The position numbers and the translations under genes are program-made. Shown here one piece after another: positions 20,564-32,175 of a DNA stretch of 64,000 bases. The DNA is from Vanrija pseudolonga (Eukaryota; Basidiomycota; Tremellomycetes; Trichosporonales; Trichosporonaceae). Location of the stretch: the NCBI RefSeq assembly GCF_020906515.1, contig NC_085850.1, positions 1,984,001 to 2,048,000 of the forward strand. The letters are read 5' to 3'. The notes under the pieces were generated by a model that ran no database searches, was not told the DNA's origin, and was given only the letters and a program-made list of their open reading frames with translations. Each line of letters starts with the position of its first letter. The first letter of the stretch is position 1.

Positions 20564-22482
20564 GTTTGATTAAGCTCTTTTAGTGGGTTGTCAAGAGCTG
20601 TTTTGAAGGGGTTGTAGAAAGTTGGGAAGGGGTCGAGGATGCTCGAGCTCGAAGTCGTTGACATTGTCGACGCGAAGCGCACCTGGAATCATCCACCGTC
20701 GCGTGGCCGTTATTCAGTCCCCCGGACTAGGGTCCACGTGGTGGACAGCCGGAATTAATTACAATAAATGGACTACTAAAAAATGTGTGGAGATGGACAC
20801 GTGGTGAAACGTGGATTTACTTCCGACACTATCCTACCCTGGCCATCTGGCGGCTGGTTTGCCCGATTTAGAAAGTGTTGGCTGCACTCGAGATTGCCGC
20901 GTCTAGGCGTCTGTCTGTCTGCTGTGTGCTGCCGACTGGGTGCACTTTGTTCACCTCCTCATGAAAGCTTGATCAGTGCGGCGATACTGAACAAGCGCAA
21001 TCAACAACCGAGGATAGAGTGTGTAACCATATTATCAAGCCGGAAACAGCGCAAACAAAGCTACTAACACCAAACAAACAAAGGTTATCTCACTGTGACA
21101 CGATCGAAACTTCTGACACCCCACGTTCCGCATCCACCTCCGTCATCATCAGACTTTTAGCCTCGACTGGTTTGTTGTGAAACTGCCGGCAGAGTGGGAA
21201 GCCTAGTCGGAACGAGGGGTCGACGAGTGCACGGGATGGTAGCCTGTGCGGCGAGTTGAGATCCTCGCCAAGACTGTGGACGTGTGTGTGTGTGTGGTGG
21301 GGTGGGGCCGGTGGGGGAAGCAAGCCGCGGCATGCACCCGCCAGCCAACGCGTACATGTTGTACTGCTGTGGCTCGAGTGGCTCGCATGCAGCCCACGCG
21401 CGCGCCCGCAGTCGCCGTGGCTAAAGATATATGCAGTGTTCCCTGGGGTGTTCCTGACAGCCGCCGATGGGATCCGCAGCTTTGTCTGTTCGTTGGCTGG
21501 ACACGGGGAGAGGCAAGGGGAGCAAGGAAGGAGAGGCGTTGGGCGCGGGGCGGGGCGGAGGCTGGGCCGAGGCCAGAAGCAAGCAAACCGGCACGACAAG
21601 GCAGCCAAATCACACAGACGTGGCGGGGAATTATCTGCGCGCGGCGCGCGTCTGTGCACAGACTGGCAGCACACACTACACGGATATGCGTCCTGTCTAC
21701 GTCAAGGCTGTATGTGCGTGCGTGCGTGCGTTGTCCACTGCGCACTGCCATCATAGACTGCCTTTGGTGTCCCAAAAATCCAATAACGGGATTGTCTAGT
21801 GGGCGTTGGCGTCCCGGGAAGAGCGCCAGTGTATTGGCGGCCTGTTTTTCCACTATTCAGTCGTCTCAGGAGAAAGTTCATGACTGAACAATGAAGAGCA
21901 AAGGTCCGGCTGTGGTTAAGAGGCGGCGCCGTGGCGGACACGAGTAATGCATCTGGGAGCATCCGTCGTCGTCCGTTGTCGAGCACTGAGCACAGAAAGG
22001 CCAAGCAAGGCCAAAAGGCAAAAAAGGTTGAGGGGGTGAAGTCTAAAGAGGCCCTTCTCAGCGAGTGCCTGATTAGGAAACAACCCGGATGGAGGAGGGA
22101 GAGATGGCAGTCAAAGGGTCTGAATATCGGTGCAGTGGTCGACGCTACGTGCTCATCGCCCTACCCCCCCCGGCGACTACTACTAGTGCAATCGCCCCCC
22201 ATCCCCCATCCTTCCTTCCTTTGTGCATACACACACAACAGCCGCACGCGCGTCAAAAGTCTCCGTGTAACACGTCGGCATCAACAGATCTCTTGAACCT
22301 ACCTACTACAACATTGCTCACACACGGTTTGTAACACCACCACACACAAACTCAGTCGAGGGCAACCCAAAACACAACTGCCGATCGACGCGCCGTCACC
22401 CACCCACCCACGACCACCACCATCAACCTCGAGCAAGCTAGCATTCCTCACACCGGCAGCGACCACTACCGCACCCCCCTTC
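20564..22482. other. Divergent promoter region (CCT8 / GT90), no gene seen
   Basis: 1.9 kb between divergent start codons. Open frames of up to about 216 codons exist on both strands around 21.1-21.9 kb but overlap each other and show no domains, signal peptides or conserved-looking composition. A GTGTGTGTGTGTG run lies near 21281-21297. The last 300 bases are C- and CA-rich leader sequence for the GT90 gene. Confidence 0.55.
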
Positions 22483-24661
22483 ATGGGAGATTTCGCCGAA
22501 ATGGTTAGGCGTATTATCCCCTTACCAAAGCGCTCGTTGCGCTCAATCATCGCGCTCGTGCTCTTCATCCTCACGCCCATCATCCTCATCCACCGGCTGG
22601 CCAGTGGCGTCGGCGCCTCTGGCACGCGGCACGCGCTGTCGCTGCCCGAGATCGTATTGTCCCTGCAGCGGAGGATCAACTCGCAGCCGATCCCGGGAAC
22701 CGGCGCGCACCAGTGGCGAAAGAAGACGCAAAACGTCTTCCACGCCGACACGTCAAACAGCGACGAGGATGACCGCCCAGCCAAGAAGCCGAGCAAGGCC
22801 CCCATGCCCCCCACCAAGTCGGACCACAAGTACCTCCGCAACGGCCTGCTCGTGCCCAACCCGCACGCCCAGCACCCGATCTACGACCTTATCACGCGCA
22901 GCAACCAGGCCTGGGAGACCAAGCTCGAGCGCGCCAGCAAAACTCTCGACCAGGCAGTCAAGGAGTACCGCCGCCGGTATGGGCGCAACCCGCCGCGCGG
23001 CTTCGACAAGTGGTGGGCTTGGGCGCAGAAGCACAACATCAAGCTCCCAGACGAGTACGACCAGATTGTGAGTCGCAGCGCGGGGAGACGCACGTGGACG
23101 GCAGCGGTGGAAAGGCGCTGACACGGGGGGCAGCACGAGGACCTCGAGCCGTACTGGGCCATCTCGCCCGCCGAGCTCCGCAAACTCCGCACCGAGGCCT
23201 CAGAGCTCGAGGGAACGTACACCATCACGTGTCGCGCGTCGCGGTCCAAGGCTGGGCGCCACGCGTGCAAGTACACGCTCAACGAGAAGGGGCTCGACAA
23301 GGACCCGGGCCACCGCGGTAACATGGTCATGCGCGCCGACGCGCGTCTGGGCTTGGTAACCGAGGTTGAGGAGCTGCTCGAGGACGTCGACGCCGTGTTC
23401 TACAGCCACGACGTGCCATGGCAGTTTGTGGGCCACGACTTTGTGAGTGGGGGAGGGAGTGGGGAAGGTGGCGTTGTCGATCACTAATGCCGCGCAGAAG
23501 GAGAGTCTGAGAGAATCGGCGTCGCTCGGAGAATACTTTGACTTTTCCCAACAACTCGACCAGGCGCACCTCGGCTGGGCGTCGGCCTGCGCGCCCCACC
23601 ACCCCCTGCGCAAGGACTACAAGTCTGACAAGTTGCCCGACCTCGAGGGAATGTGGCATGGTGCCAAGTCGTTTGTGTGGGACCACAAGGCGACAATGGA
23701 CCCATGCCAACACCCGACACTTGTGCACCTGAACGGCTTCCTCGCAGCGCACGGCAAGGGACCGGGGCCGTCCAAGAAGATGTACCCCATCATCGCCATG
23801 TGCAAGACGATGCTCCACTCGGATGTGCTCGCTGTCGCCGAGGAGAACTGGATGGAGGACGTTGGCGTCGACCCAGAGTGGGACGAGAAGAAGCACGACT
23901 CGCTTCTCTGGCGCGGCAAGACGACTGGTATCCTGTTCCGCGAGGACAATCCATGGAGTGAGTGGGAATCGAGGAGCCGTTGCCTGACCACGCACAGACA
24001 TTTCGCAGCGCATGAACCTCCTCAACATCACGGCGCGCGATAACGGCACGCTGCCCGTGCTCAAGCTCACCTCGAGGGGCGAGGCTGTCGGTCACCCTGT
24101 GCAGAAGGACCTGTCCAAGCTCAACGACCAGCTCATGGACGTGGCCTTTGTGGACACGCCTATCCAGTGCGAGCCCAAGGCACTCTGCGACCAGATCTCC
24201 AAGGAGTACAAGTTTGGGGACCGCATGACCTGGGTGGCTGCGAACGAGTAGGTTGTCAGTGCTGGGGTCACGCTAACCTTCCCAGGTTCAAGTACCAGCT
24301 CGACATTGACGGCAACGGCTGGTCGGCGCGCTTCAAGCGCCTAATGACGACCAACAGCGCAATCGTCAAGTCGACCATCTTCCCAGAATGGTATTCTGAT
24401 CGGATCCAGCCCTGGGTGCACTACATCCCCGTCAAGGCCGACCTCACCGACCTGTACGACGTCATGTCCTTCTTCCACGACGGGCACGACGACCTCGCCA
24501 AGAAGATTGCGTCGGCCGGCAAGCAGTGGAGCACGACGTTCTACCGGCGCGACGACATGATTTCGTACGAGTTCAGACTGCTGCTCGAGCTCGCGCGTCT
24601 GACCGCGCCGGACCGCGAAAAGGCGTCGTACGTCCACAAGATGGCAAAGGCAAAGGCGTAG
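22483..24661 (+). CDS. GT90 (CAP10-domain) glycosyltransferase, type II membrane protein
   Basis: A 659-residue protein from five exons, with introns at 23068-23133, 23443-23497, 23958-23997 and 24248-24285. A cytoplasmic basic N-terminus is followed by one signal-anchor span (SIIALVLFILTPIILIHRLA), giving Golgi type II topology. The catalytic region has the CAP10 hallmarks LLWRGKTTGILFR, WVAANEFKYQLDIDGNGWSA, RLMTTNSAIVKSTIFPEWYSD and QPWVHYIPVKADLTDLYDV. In Cryptococcus this family includes Cap10 and the beta-1,2-xylosyltransferase Cxt1, which act on capsule mannan and glycolipids. A xylosyltransferase-like role in surface glycan synthesis is therefore likely, but the donor and acceptor are not fixed by sequence. 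The ATG at 22501 (MVRRIIPL) is an alternative start six codons downstream. Confidence 0.9.
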
Positions 24662-25156
24662 GATGTTGTATTGGAGATCATTTAGGGCATAGACTATAGA
24701 TCATTGGTGCATGGTATGTGAATAACTGGCATTGCGATGGCTGGTGAATTGGATCTGGGGTGGCTGCGGCATGGAGGGTTACGACGCGTCGGGGTGGGCA
24801 GTGAGTGACTGGGATCGGCGGATCGCTGGTGGCGGGCGTGCACGTGCAGTCTGGTCCCGTGGCGCAGTCGGTGCGCTATCAGCAAAGTGGCACCAACTCC
24901 CAACATTTGACCTCGACCTCGACATCGCTGTGGAGATGACACGTATCCGCAGCGCAGGTCAGGGAGAATGCAGGACATGCACAACCAGTACGGCAGACGC
25001 GATATTAACGACAAGCAGCAACGTCGCACCAAGCGCAAGCCACGCCACAACCCTATCTCCTTCGCACCACCCTCCTTCACCCTCACCCTCGCACCACCTC
25101 CAACCCTCACCCCTCCACGGCCAAAAAGCACAAGGCAGAGGAACTGAATCCCCTTA
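24662..25156. other. Intergenic between GT90 and tRNA-Leu(AAG)
   Basis: Nearly 500 bases with no supported gene. It contains an A-rich stretch at 25123-25127, which reads TTTTT on the minus strand and is the probable Pol III terminator of the neighbouring tRNA. Confidence 0.5.
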
Positions 25157-25249
25157 TGACGAGAGTGGGATTCGAACCCACGTCCGAAGACTGCGGATGT
25201 ACATGTATACACCTTAACACAGCGCCTTAGACCGCTCGGCCATCTCGCC
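25157..25249 (-). tRNA. tRNA-Leu(AAG) with intron
   Basis: The acceptor arm GGCGAGA pairs with TCTCGTC (one G-U), then the Leu-type D-arm TGGCCGAGCGGTCTAAGGC. The anticodon stem CTGTG pairs with CGCAG, and the loop TTAAGG contains anticodon AAG at 25213-25215. An intron of about 15 bases (25197-25211) sits one base 3' of the anticodon. A class II variable arm (TCTTCGGA) and T-arm GTGGG-TTCGAAT-CCCAC complete it. The discriminator is A, as expected for leucine. A TTTTT terminator lies about 30 bases downstream. Confidence 0.93.
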
Positions 25250-26097
25250 GCGGGGGAGGAGGGAGGTTGGGGGTTATGAGGTGTGCTCGAGGGAGCGTTT
25301 GCTGAGTGTGCGTGCGAAGAGAGTATGGCTATAGGCTGTGAGATGCTCTCGGGTAGTCTTTGCCCTTGGGGTATTGGTGTTCGAGTGCTTGGGCACAGGG
25401 GGGGACTAGAGGGATATGGTTTGGTCGTGACGGGTGAGTTTGTGGCATTGTGTCAGACGATCGAATCGTCCGTATCTGGGTTCGTCGTTTCTGTCCCCTT
25501 TTCTTTATGGAAGAGCTATGAGATTGGCCACACAGAGAGATCTGCCGGGGCAGAGGACTACAGCTGGGGCTTCGCGATGACCGAGGCGAGTCAGTTGTCG
25601 GTCCGCGTCCTCGTCGTTTGTGTGACAGCGTCTCGGAGGTCATTTCTCTCGCTGGATCACCCTGTGCGTCGTTGTTGCTAACGGAAGATTGGAGCTCTGC
25701 ACGGCGAATCGCAGCTCCCCACACTAGGTCCGACGTCGACCACGCTGCTATCTAAGAACACTGCGGGGGTACCGTGAGTGAGCTGCTGTCCGTGTCAAGA
25801 CCATATGTACACCGAGACATGCCACCAGCTGCACCCGTGCACCGTTCATCCCACAAAACAAGGAGCATGCATGAAACCCGTTCCCACCAGGACAATGTAC
25901 AGCAGGGCAGCTGAAGGACGGCAAGTATGTAATGAGCGACCGGCAAAAGGCATGATGTGCCGTGCCACCGGGCATCCGCCACATGGCTCGCACCATCCTC
26001 GCACCAGCCCGCGGCGCGGCCCTCGCACCTCCCCTCCTCCCCAAAACAGCAACCAGCAAAACGCGACCTCGCACTCACATGCAAGCCCGCCCAACTA
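25250..26097. other. Intergenic between tRNA genes
   Basis: About 850 bases without a supported gene. Open frames on both strands are short and domain-free. Confidence 0.5.
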
Positions 26098-26190
26098 GGC
26101 CCTCGCCGGGATTTGAACCCAGGACCACTCCCATTGCTTAAGGTGCTTCAGCGCCCTAAGAGAGTATGATAGCCACTACACCACGAGAGC
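26098..26190 (-). tRNA. tRNA-Pro(AGG) with intron
   Basis: The acceptor stem GCTCTCG pairs with CGAGGGC, followed by the D-arm TGGTGTAGTGGCTATCA. The anticodon stem CTCTC pairs with GGGAG; the loop TTAGGG holds anticodon AGG at 26155-26157. A roughly 20-base intron (26134-26153) lies in the canonical 37/38 position. The T-arm is CTGGG-TTCAAAT-CCCGG and the discriminator is C, which suits eukaryotic proline tRNA. Confidence 0.9.
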
Positions 26191-26674
26191 CGGTGTGGAC
26201 TCTGGCGAGGAGGGCGGGTCGGGTTTGGGCTGGGCACGCCGGGCCGGTTATTGTGGTGGATTGGCCTAACGATGCATGCATCACGAGGCGCATACCTAGT
26301 GTGTATGCATATCTTCATCTCGATTTGCGACTGGGCCGGTGGGCCAGTGCGGAATTGCGATATTGGGGCTCAGAGCAGATCGAGCAGAAGGAGGAAGCCA
26401 CGTGGAGGTGAAGAATGAAAAGCTCCACCTCCCCCACCACCCTCATCAACACTTTCAACACCATGCTCGAGCTACAACGGAGCGACGGACTTGGTTAGGC
26501 GTCGATATTGTTTGTCTGACCGAAGATTCATGGAGAGAGGCTGTGCAGATATGCATAAGATAGACATGGAAGGTCGACATGGCGATGTTGAATCGGCAGA
26601 CTGGTCATCCTCGACTTCGGTCATAAGGATCCGACCCAGCCCGGAAAACATCAAAAAACATGAGAATTCTCTCT
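26191..26674. other. Intergenic between divergent tRNA-Pro and tRNA-Gly
   Basis: 484 bases with no supported gene or recognisable repeat. Confidence 0.45.
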
Positions 26675-26758
26675 ACACCGTTGGTGAAACGGTATCATGC
26701 GTCGTTGCCATTCAGGAATCACGTCGACGCGGCAGGGGTTCGACTCCCTTACGGTGTA
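26675..26758 (+). tRNA. tRNA-Gly(GCC) with intron
   Basis: A perfect seven-base-pair acceptor stem (ACACCGT with ACGGTGT). The D-arm TGGTGAAACGGTATCA is typical of fungal glycine tRNA. The anticodon stem CGTCG pairs perfectly with CGACG; the loop TTGCCA has anticodon GCC at 26707-26709. A 13-base intron (26711-26723) follows position 37. The T-arm is AGGGG-TTCGACT-CCCTT with A as discriminator, and TTTT lies at 26784-26787. The first base pair is A-U rather than the usual G-C. Confidence 0.88.
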
Positions 26759-28614
26759 CAGCAAGAAGCTTGAGAGCTTCATCTTTTGTTGCCTCTCATT
26801 CGCTCGCACCGGCGTCAGGGTGGAGGGAGGTTTGGTGGCGTGGTTGGCGGAGTGGTGACGAGTGTCACGGCTCCGTCCACCTGAAGTCGGCGCGCTCGGC
26901 CGTACCCATGTGCCGAGACATTGCGTCTCATGTCGTGTCCACAGACGACGATGGACGCCGTCGGAACGCCGCAGTTGGCGGGTCACACACAGTCCGCCAC
27001 CACTCGGGCATCTGACTCAGGGCCGCCCGCCATCCGCCACACACGGACATGCACTGTACATGCCGCCGGAGGAGCGTCGGCGCAAAGTTCCGTTGTCAGA
27101 GAAGATTCTGCGGCTGGAGCACACTCCTCACAGCTAGACCGGTCGACAAGGACGGTGAGCGCCGCGGCGATCGCTAAAATTAATGTGGCCTCCAAGCCAT
27201 TCCTTCTCCTATCGCGGCTGATGGCTAGTGAGACGCTCTTGGCATGCCCAGGGCTAGTTGGTCCAGTCTTGAACCTTGTTATCTATGCTGCTGTTCGGCG
27301 ATGGGTCCAGCAATGTCATCGAGCGACAAACGAGTGACAAACGAGCGAACATTGCAATGAAGGCAAGCAGGCAGGCACCAACATGACACTGCCACGCGAG
27401 TGCCACAATGACCGCCAGATCGCGAGCCCAGCCGTCCCAGCCAAATGCTCCCGCCGTGACCGCCCCCCACCGCCGGACATGACACGAAACCCACCCATTG
27501 GGCAACTTGTTTGCCATCATCCACTCCCTCGACTCTGCACAACGACAAGCACCACACCCACCCGACGGGCGGACAAGGCTGCTTGACGACGACGCAGCTG
27601 GCCCTTGGCCCTCGGCTCGCCTCGCGCACGTACTTACTCTCGTGGCATGCGCGTCCCGCTTACCTGGATGGTGGGACGTGAGTTCAGTTTCAGTTCCTAG
27701 CAGCAAGCACTCCGCAGCCTGGCACGGTGCCAAGAGACAACAGCTGCAGCCGGGTGCGGCTGTCGGCGAACCTTGGAGCGCTGCTGGGAGTGGTAGCTGC
27801 GGCTTGTGTGCGGCGCTGCTGTTGTGATCGACCGCCCGCCCGGCGCTACGCTGAGAGAGAGAGAGAGAGGCTGGCGCCGTGTTGTCTGATGTCGGGCTGT
27901 CGTCGAGCACGTCTGGCACAGCTCGGCCGGTACCTGTCCCGGCCGGCAACGTGATACACGCTTCCATTCAGACGCTTAAGAGGCCCAAACTCTTCCATCA
28001 CGCGACGAGTGGCTTGCTGGCACTGCCGGCGAGTCCCGGGTTTCCGGATTGGGTGACGTTTGCTCGTTTCTAATGTTCCATTGACCCGGCCAATTGGGCA
28101 AGATAACACTCTAGCCAACCCTGGGCGGTGCCTCGCGTCTACAACCTGCCCGCCTGGCTCATCCCAAACAATGCCGCAGGCTGGGCGATCGCACGCGAGT
28201 GCTTTTCGACCAACTCCCCGTCAAGGATCAAGGAAGGAAGGCTTGCGGATCGTTCCCGAAAGGAGCGAAAGCAAGGCTGGTGCAGTACTGAAACGAAGCG
28301 AGCGGGCCGGCGTCGCGCGTTGCGCCAGCCCGACACTCGACGCAAAACCCCGAACTTGGCCTGCCAGTACTGTAGCTTGGAGCGGCAGCTGCCCCAACAA
28401 CGTAGCCGGCGGTGGTCCACTGCATGACGCACGGCTCAAGCAGCCGCAGCCGCGCATAGAGTAGCCCTACGATCGGTCCCATTGGACGCCTTGCCAGACG
28501 CAGCTGGTTGCTAACCTCTCAAAAGCTTGGGCCAGCCTGGGTGTCGTCGGTTGGAGAGGGATCTTGCCGACGTGCATTATGGGTGGCGAGTGCGGTATCC
28601 GCAATGTAATCTGG

Positions 28615-28648
28615 TGCGTCAGGGCGCCGCACCCGGTGCCCTGACGCA
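28615..28648. repeat. Strong inverted repeat (hairpin)
   Basis: Two 14-base arms, TGCGTCAGGGCGCC and GGTGCCCTGACGCA, are complementary at 13 of 14 positions (the mismatch can pair as G-U) around a six-base loop GCACCC. It lies in non-coding DNA; no partner gene is evident. Confidence 0.85.
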
Positions 28649-29296
28649 GCCAGCCTCGTCCAAGACACCGCCGGGGCCAGCAAGCATGCAGCCAGCTACA
28701 TGCTTTACCGGGTCCCAGGGACGCATGCCATGTTGGGCATGTAGCGCTTATGTTATCGCACTGACCGTCGCCGCAACACCTGGTGGACCGCCGACCTCAT
28801 ACCACGAGCACGCCCAGCACAGTTTCGAGCCCGTAACCGTCATTATCCAGGACGGCACGGAGCGGCGCCAGGTACAAGAGCTTCTGACATGGCCTACCTT
28901 GAAACAGCAGAATCGCTTCTTGGGTTACTGGGCCCATGTCTCAGACACTGGGCGATGGCTGGCATGCCTCGGGGGGCAGGGAAGAGTTTGGGGCGATAAT
29001 GGGCCGATCCCTCACAACATGTGCTGCTTCAACGTAATAGAATTCGACAGATGTGGCAGTGGCGCGCCCCTCTGACTGCTTGGAGGCAGGGCTGCGACCC
29101 ATAACGCTCACTTCAATGTACAGGCTCGGCGACCCACTCGAGGGGCAGGCGGCACCGGCTCGAGCAAAGGGGCAGAACAGGATCATTTGTTAGCAAGGAA
29201 CTCGCGGGAAACGGCCATGCCAGATGAGCCAGCCGCTCGGCCATGACGGCAAGTTGTTCTGCGTGCAAGTGGGTCCGTCAATGCCTCTCTGCACGG

Positions 29297-29303
29297 TATA
29301 AAT
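29297..29303 (+). promoter_or_regulatory. TATA box of first small secreted gene
   Basis: TATAAAT 123 bases before the ATG at 29426, in a CT-rich core promoter. The position fits transcription starting near 29330. Confidence 0.6.
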
Positions 29304-29425
29304 GTCGAGCATCTGGACGCTTCATTGCTCCTCACCCAAGTTCTTTCGCTCTTTTTTCTCGCCGCCACAGCACCTTGCACTGCTTCGCCAGTAAACCCAA
29401 CCAAACCACACAACACTCTTTCACA

Positions 29426-29787
29426 ATGCAGCTCTCTGTCAAGTTCTTCCTTGTCGCCGTTGTCGGTAAGTCATACGCCTGCGCCTCTTCCTCCTCCAGA
29501 CCCGCGCCCGCACATCGCTCACACCCACCCTAGCCATGGTCGCCGTTATGGCCGCCCCCGCCGTTGGCTCGACCGAGGTCTCCGCCGAGTCCGGCCACGA
29601 GAAGCGCCTCATCATCCTCCTCACCCTCCTCGGCTTCCTCAAGTGCCGTGTCTGGTCGAACGGCTGCCCCAGCTACGCCCCTCCCCCCGTCTACGTCCCC
29701 TACCCCGTCCCCGGCTGTGGACCTTGCGGCGGCTACGGCCCCGGCGGCCCTGGCCCCGTTGGCCCCGGCGGCCCCGGCCCCTACTAA
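29426..29787 (+). CDS. Small secreted Cys/Pro/Gly-rich protein (first paralogue)
   Basis: A 97-residue predicted secreted protein of no known family. Exon 1 (29426-29465) codes half of the signal peptide. The intron 29466-29533 has a GTAAGT donor and TAG acceptor, and exon 2 runs to the stop at 29785-29787. The signal peptide MQLSVKFFLVAVVAMVAVMA is followed by a short propeptide ending in a Lys-Arg Kex2-type site (SGHEKR). The mature part begins with a hydrophobic helix (LIILLTLLGFL), then C-R-x-x-W-x-x-x-C-P, the block PPVYVPYPVPGCGPCGG, and a Gly-Pro tail. The same core occurs in the protein at 32176-33384, so the two are probably paralogues. A cell-wall or surface-structural role is a guess from composition. 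Confidence 0.8.
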
Positions 29788-30157
29788 GCGGCTGATCATC
29801 GCCGCTCGGCGGTCGCTAGGTCGTCACCTTTACTGGTGAGGGCCTGCAACGGCGACCGTCAGCAACCCGAAGGCGCTCGGACGGCGGCGGCGCGGACCGA
29901 ACGATCAAGAAAGGAAGTGCGAGCATCCCTCGTCCATAGCTTAGGGATCAAGTGCGACCCGACTTGCTCGTCCGGAATGCAACGCTACTGAAAGACATCA
30001 CCTTCAACCCCTGTTTTGTATTAGGTTCGGACTCTTTACATTACTGGCTCATCTTCTTCAATGCATATCCTGTGCGCGGCGCTATTGTGGGTGCTTGCAC
30101 AGAGGCTGACGCAGGTGTGGAGGAGTGTCGGAGTACTTCTTTCGGCGACCCAAGGTG

Positions 30158-30281
30158 ACGCCGAGGCGTCTCGGAGGGAATCGACACCGAGCATTCCGAG
30201 TGCTACAGTAGCTGACTCTACTCACGTTCTCTCCGACACTACCATCCATGTCGAGGCTACTCGTCATGAGTCCTCGACATG
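30158..30281. repeat. Cluster of short perfect hairpins
   Basis: Four inverted repeats in 124 bases: GACGCC-GA-GGCGTC (30158-30171), CTCGGA/TCCGAG (30171-30201), GCTAC-A-GTAGC (30203-30213), and CATGTCGAGG/CCTCGACATG (30247-30281) with a nested ACTC/GAGT stem inside its loop. Such a density in non-coding DNA could mark a structured RNA or a protein-binding region; nothing identifies the class. Confidence 0.6.
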
Positions 30282-32105
30282 AGCGCCGTTCCTTGAATCT
30301 AATCTCTGAAGCACCAGATTCAAAAGTGTACGACTCCACCCCGCCAGTCTAAGATCGCCGTCACTGTTGGAGATCCCATCGCCAAACGGCAAGCTTGCCT
30401 CAAACCGAATCGGCACACCTACTCAGGTGGGTGAGTGCACGCCTCGTTGCTGGCCAGACCCCGAGCACGACCTCAGTTCGTTGCCCGCCACTGCACCACG
30501 ACCCCGGATCACTGCCCACCACTGCACCGCCTACCTCTCGCCGCCGACCTCGTCTCCAAGGAATGCCAGGCCGGCGCCGTGTGTTGGACGACCACGCGGG
30601 CACGGCATCAACCTTGTCTACTCTCCACCCCACCCCACTTGCCGTCCCGGGGCCTATGTACATTCATCGCATTGAGGCGTCACGAGACGACGGGCACAGG
30701 GGTGCGCAGGTGCCCCATCAAGTGCTTGGCGACACCCGACCGGGGTGGGGCGTCCATAAACACACGGAACCGGCCACTCCATGCGCGGCAAGGCTGATGC
30801 CTCGGCCCATCACACACGCCGATGTGAAGGGGGTAGGTCGCCAGTTACGTGAGGTCCCGGGGTGCTTCTCGTACAGCGAGTTAATGAGCGTCCCTCCCCC
30901 GTCAGATGAGTTGCGCGCGACCCGTTGCACCGGACGCGTTGCCGTACGCAGGCACGATGCGTCGCTGTCAATGGGACATGTAGTGCTTGGGTCTGTGACG
31001 GACCGAAAGGAGTTGTTTGTGTTGGGTCACGTGTGGGCAGGGACCGACGCGCGACGCGCCGCTTGTTTGTGGTCTGGGTCATTTGGGGACTGTGGCGATC
31101 TGGCCATCTAGTTTGGGTTTGAGATACCAAACACTGACTGCTGCGAGGAGACACTCTGCGCACACTGCGACCCTGCGGATCTCTTCGTGACATCTCTGCG
31201 GATTGTGCTGCTGCCCCAGCTGCGAGCGACTCTGCGCACGTTCCAGATAGTACATGCACTCTACATGCCCCCCCGGTCCCGAAACACGATGCATTGATCA
31301 GATGGCCGAGCAGCGTACAGCTTGACGGTCGACTGCTTCTGCTAGTTCCGGTGCTGCCTGCCACCAGACCTTCAGATGCGCCGTGGCTCTGATCAAAGGA
31401 GATATTGGCAGCAACCGGTCATGTAAGAGCGGGCATGTCCAGACGGCCCGACGAACGGCCGCCGCCTCGTGCACCCCCTCCCCTCCCAGCCTCCCCTAGA
31501 AGCCGATAACCGCCCAATGGCCACACGTCGCACCACCCTCAAACATGCATCACGGGCTGAAACTCGTGCCCGAGTCGACACAGGCAGAGTGACTCGCCAG
31601 GCAGTCACGCTTCCCATGGGCCTCCGTGTCGGCTGCCTTTGGCTACTCCACCTTGACGGTTTCGTTCCTCTGGTATTGCCCGACCACAGCAAGGGAGACG
31701 CAGGCCAGCCATTATGCCGTGGACGTTTAGAGTTTCAGCTTGATTGTTGTTGATGCAAGGGGACTCCGCTGCCCCGAGGCGGGTGCTGCCGAAGCACCAT
31801 CTAGAACGTGATTCCTGTGTTCCAAAGCCCTCTGGCCATGGCCGAGAGAGCGAGAGGCAGACGCCGTGTCTCGGCTCCCGGACTGGATGAAGGCGTGCAC
31901 TGCGGTACTGCGGATCTAGCAGTGGGCTGAGACCTCTCGGCGCACGGGTTCAACTTGGTGTCATTCGCTTGACGACGACCAAGGCACTCCGTATCCAAGC
32001 AGAACGCGTTGTGGCACCACCGGTTGGAACACCTTGTTTTGATCACAGTTGTTTACGCGTTTACACAGTCCTCTATCACAATGATCGGAGACCTGACCAG
32101 AGGTC

Positions 32106-32113
32106 TACTTAAG
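32106..32113 (+). promoter_or_regulatory. TATA-like element of second secreted gene
   Basis: TACTTAAG 63-70 bases before the ATG at 32176. It resembles the TACTTAAA upstream of the lectin gene near 1930. A weak match to a TATA consensus, assigned by position. Confidence 0.4.
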
Positions 32114-32175
32114 ACGGGCATGCACCAGCTCATGTACCCCATCCCTCAACATCTTCAGTCAACGACTTTACGACC

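Larger units (their letters stand above)
26759..29425. other. Gene-poor interval, 2.7 kb
   Basis: No open frame here has a recognisable domain or convincing exon structure. The longest (28527-29075, plus strand) has atypical composition and no homology I can name. The stretch contains a GA run (27851-27868) and a strong hairpin at 28615-28648. The right end holds the promoter of the first small secreted gene. Confidence 0.5.
29788..32175. other. Intergenic between the two secreted paralogues
   Basis: 2.4 kb with no supported gene. It contains a hairpin-dense patch at 30158-30281, listed separately. Open frames on both strands are short and lack domains. Confidence 0.5.

Noticed and set aside
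21090-21887. Overlapping frames of 166-216 codons on both strands
   Set aside because: They overlap one another in intergenic DNA, with no signal peptide, domain or splice pattern. I treat them as chance frames.
28527-29075. 182-codon plus-strand frame in the gene-poor zone
   Set aside because: It reads through a strong hairpin, has odd composition and no recognisable similarity. Expression data would be needed to revive it.
26759-32175. Degraded transposon or retroelement in the gene-poor zone
   Set aside because: I looked for transposase, reverse-transcriptase or integrase motifs, terminal repeats and target-site duplications and saw none. The hairpins alone do not define an element.
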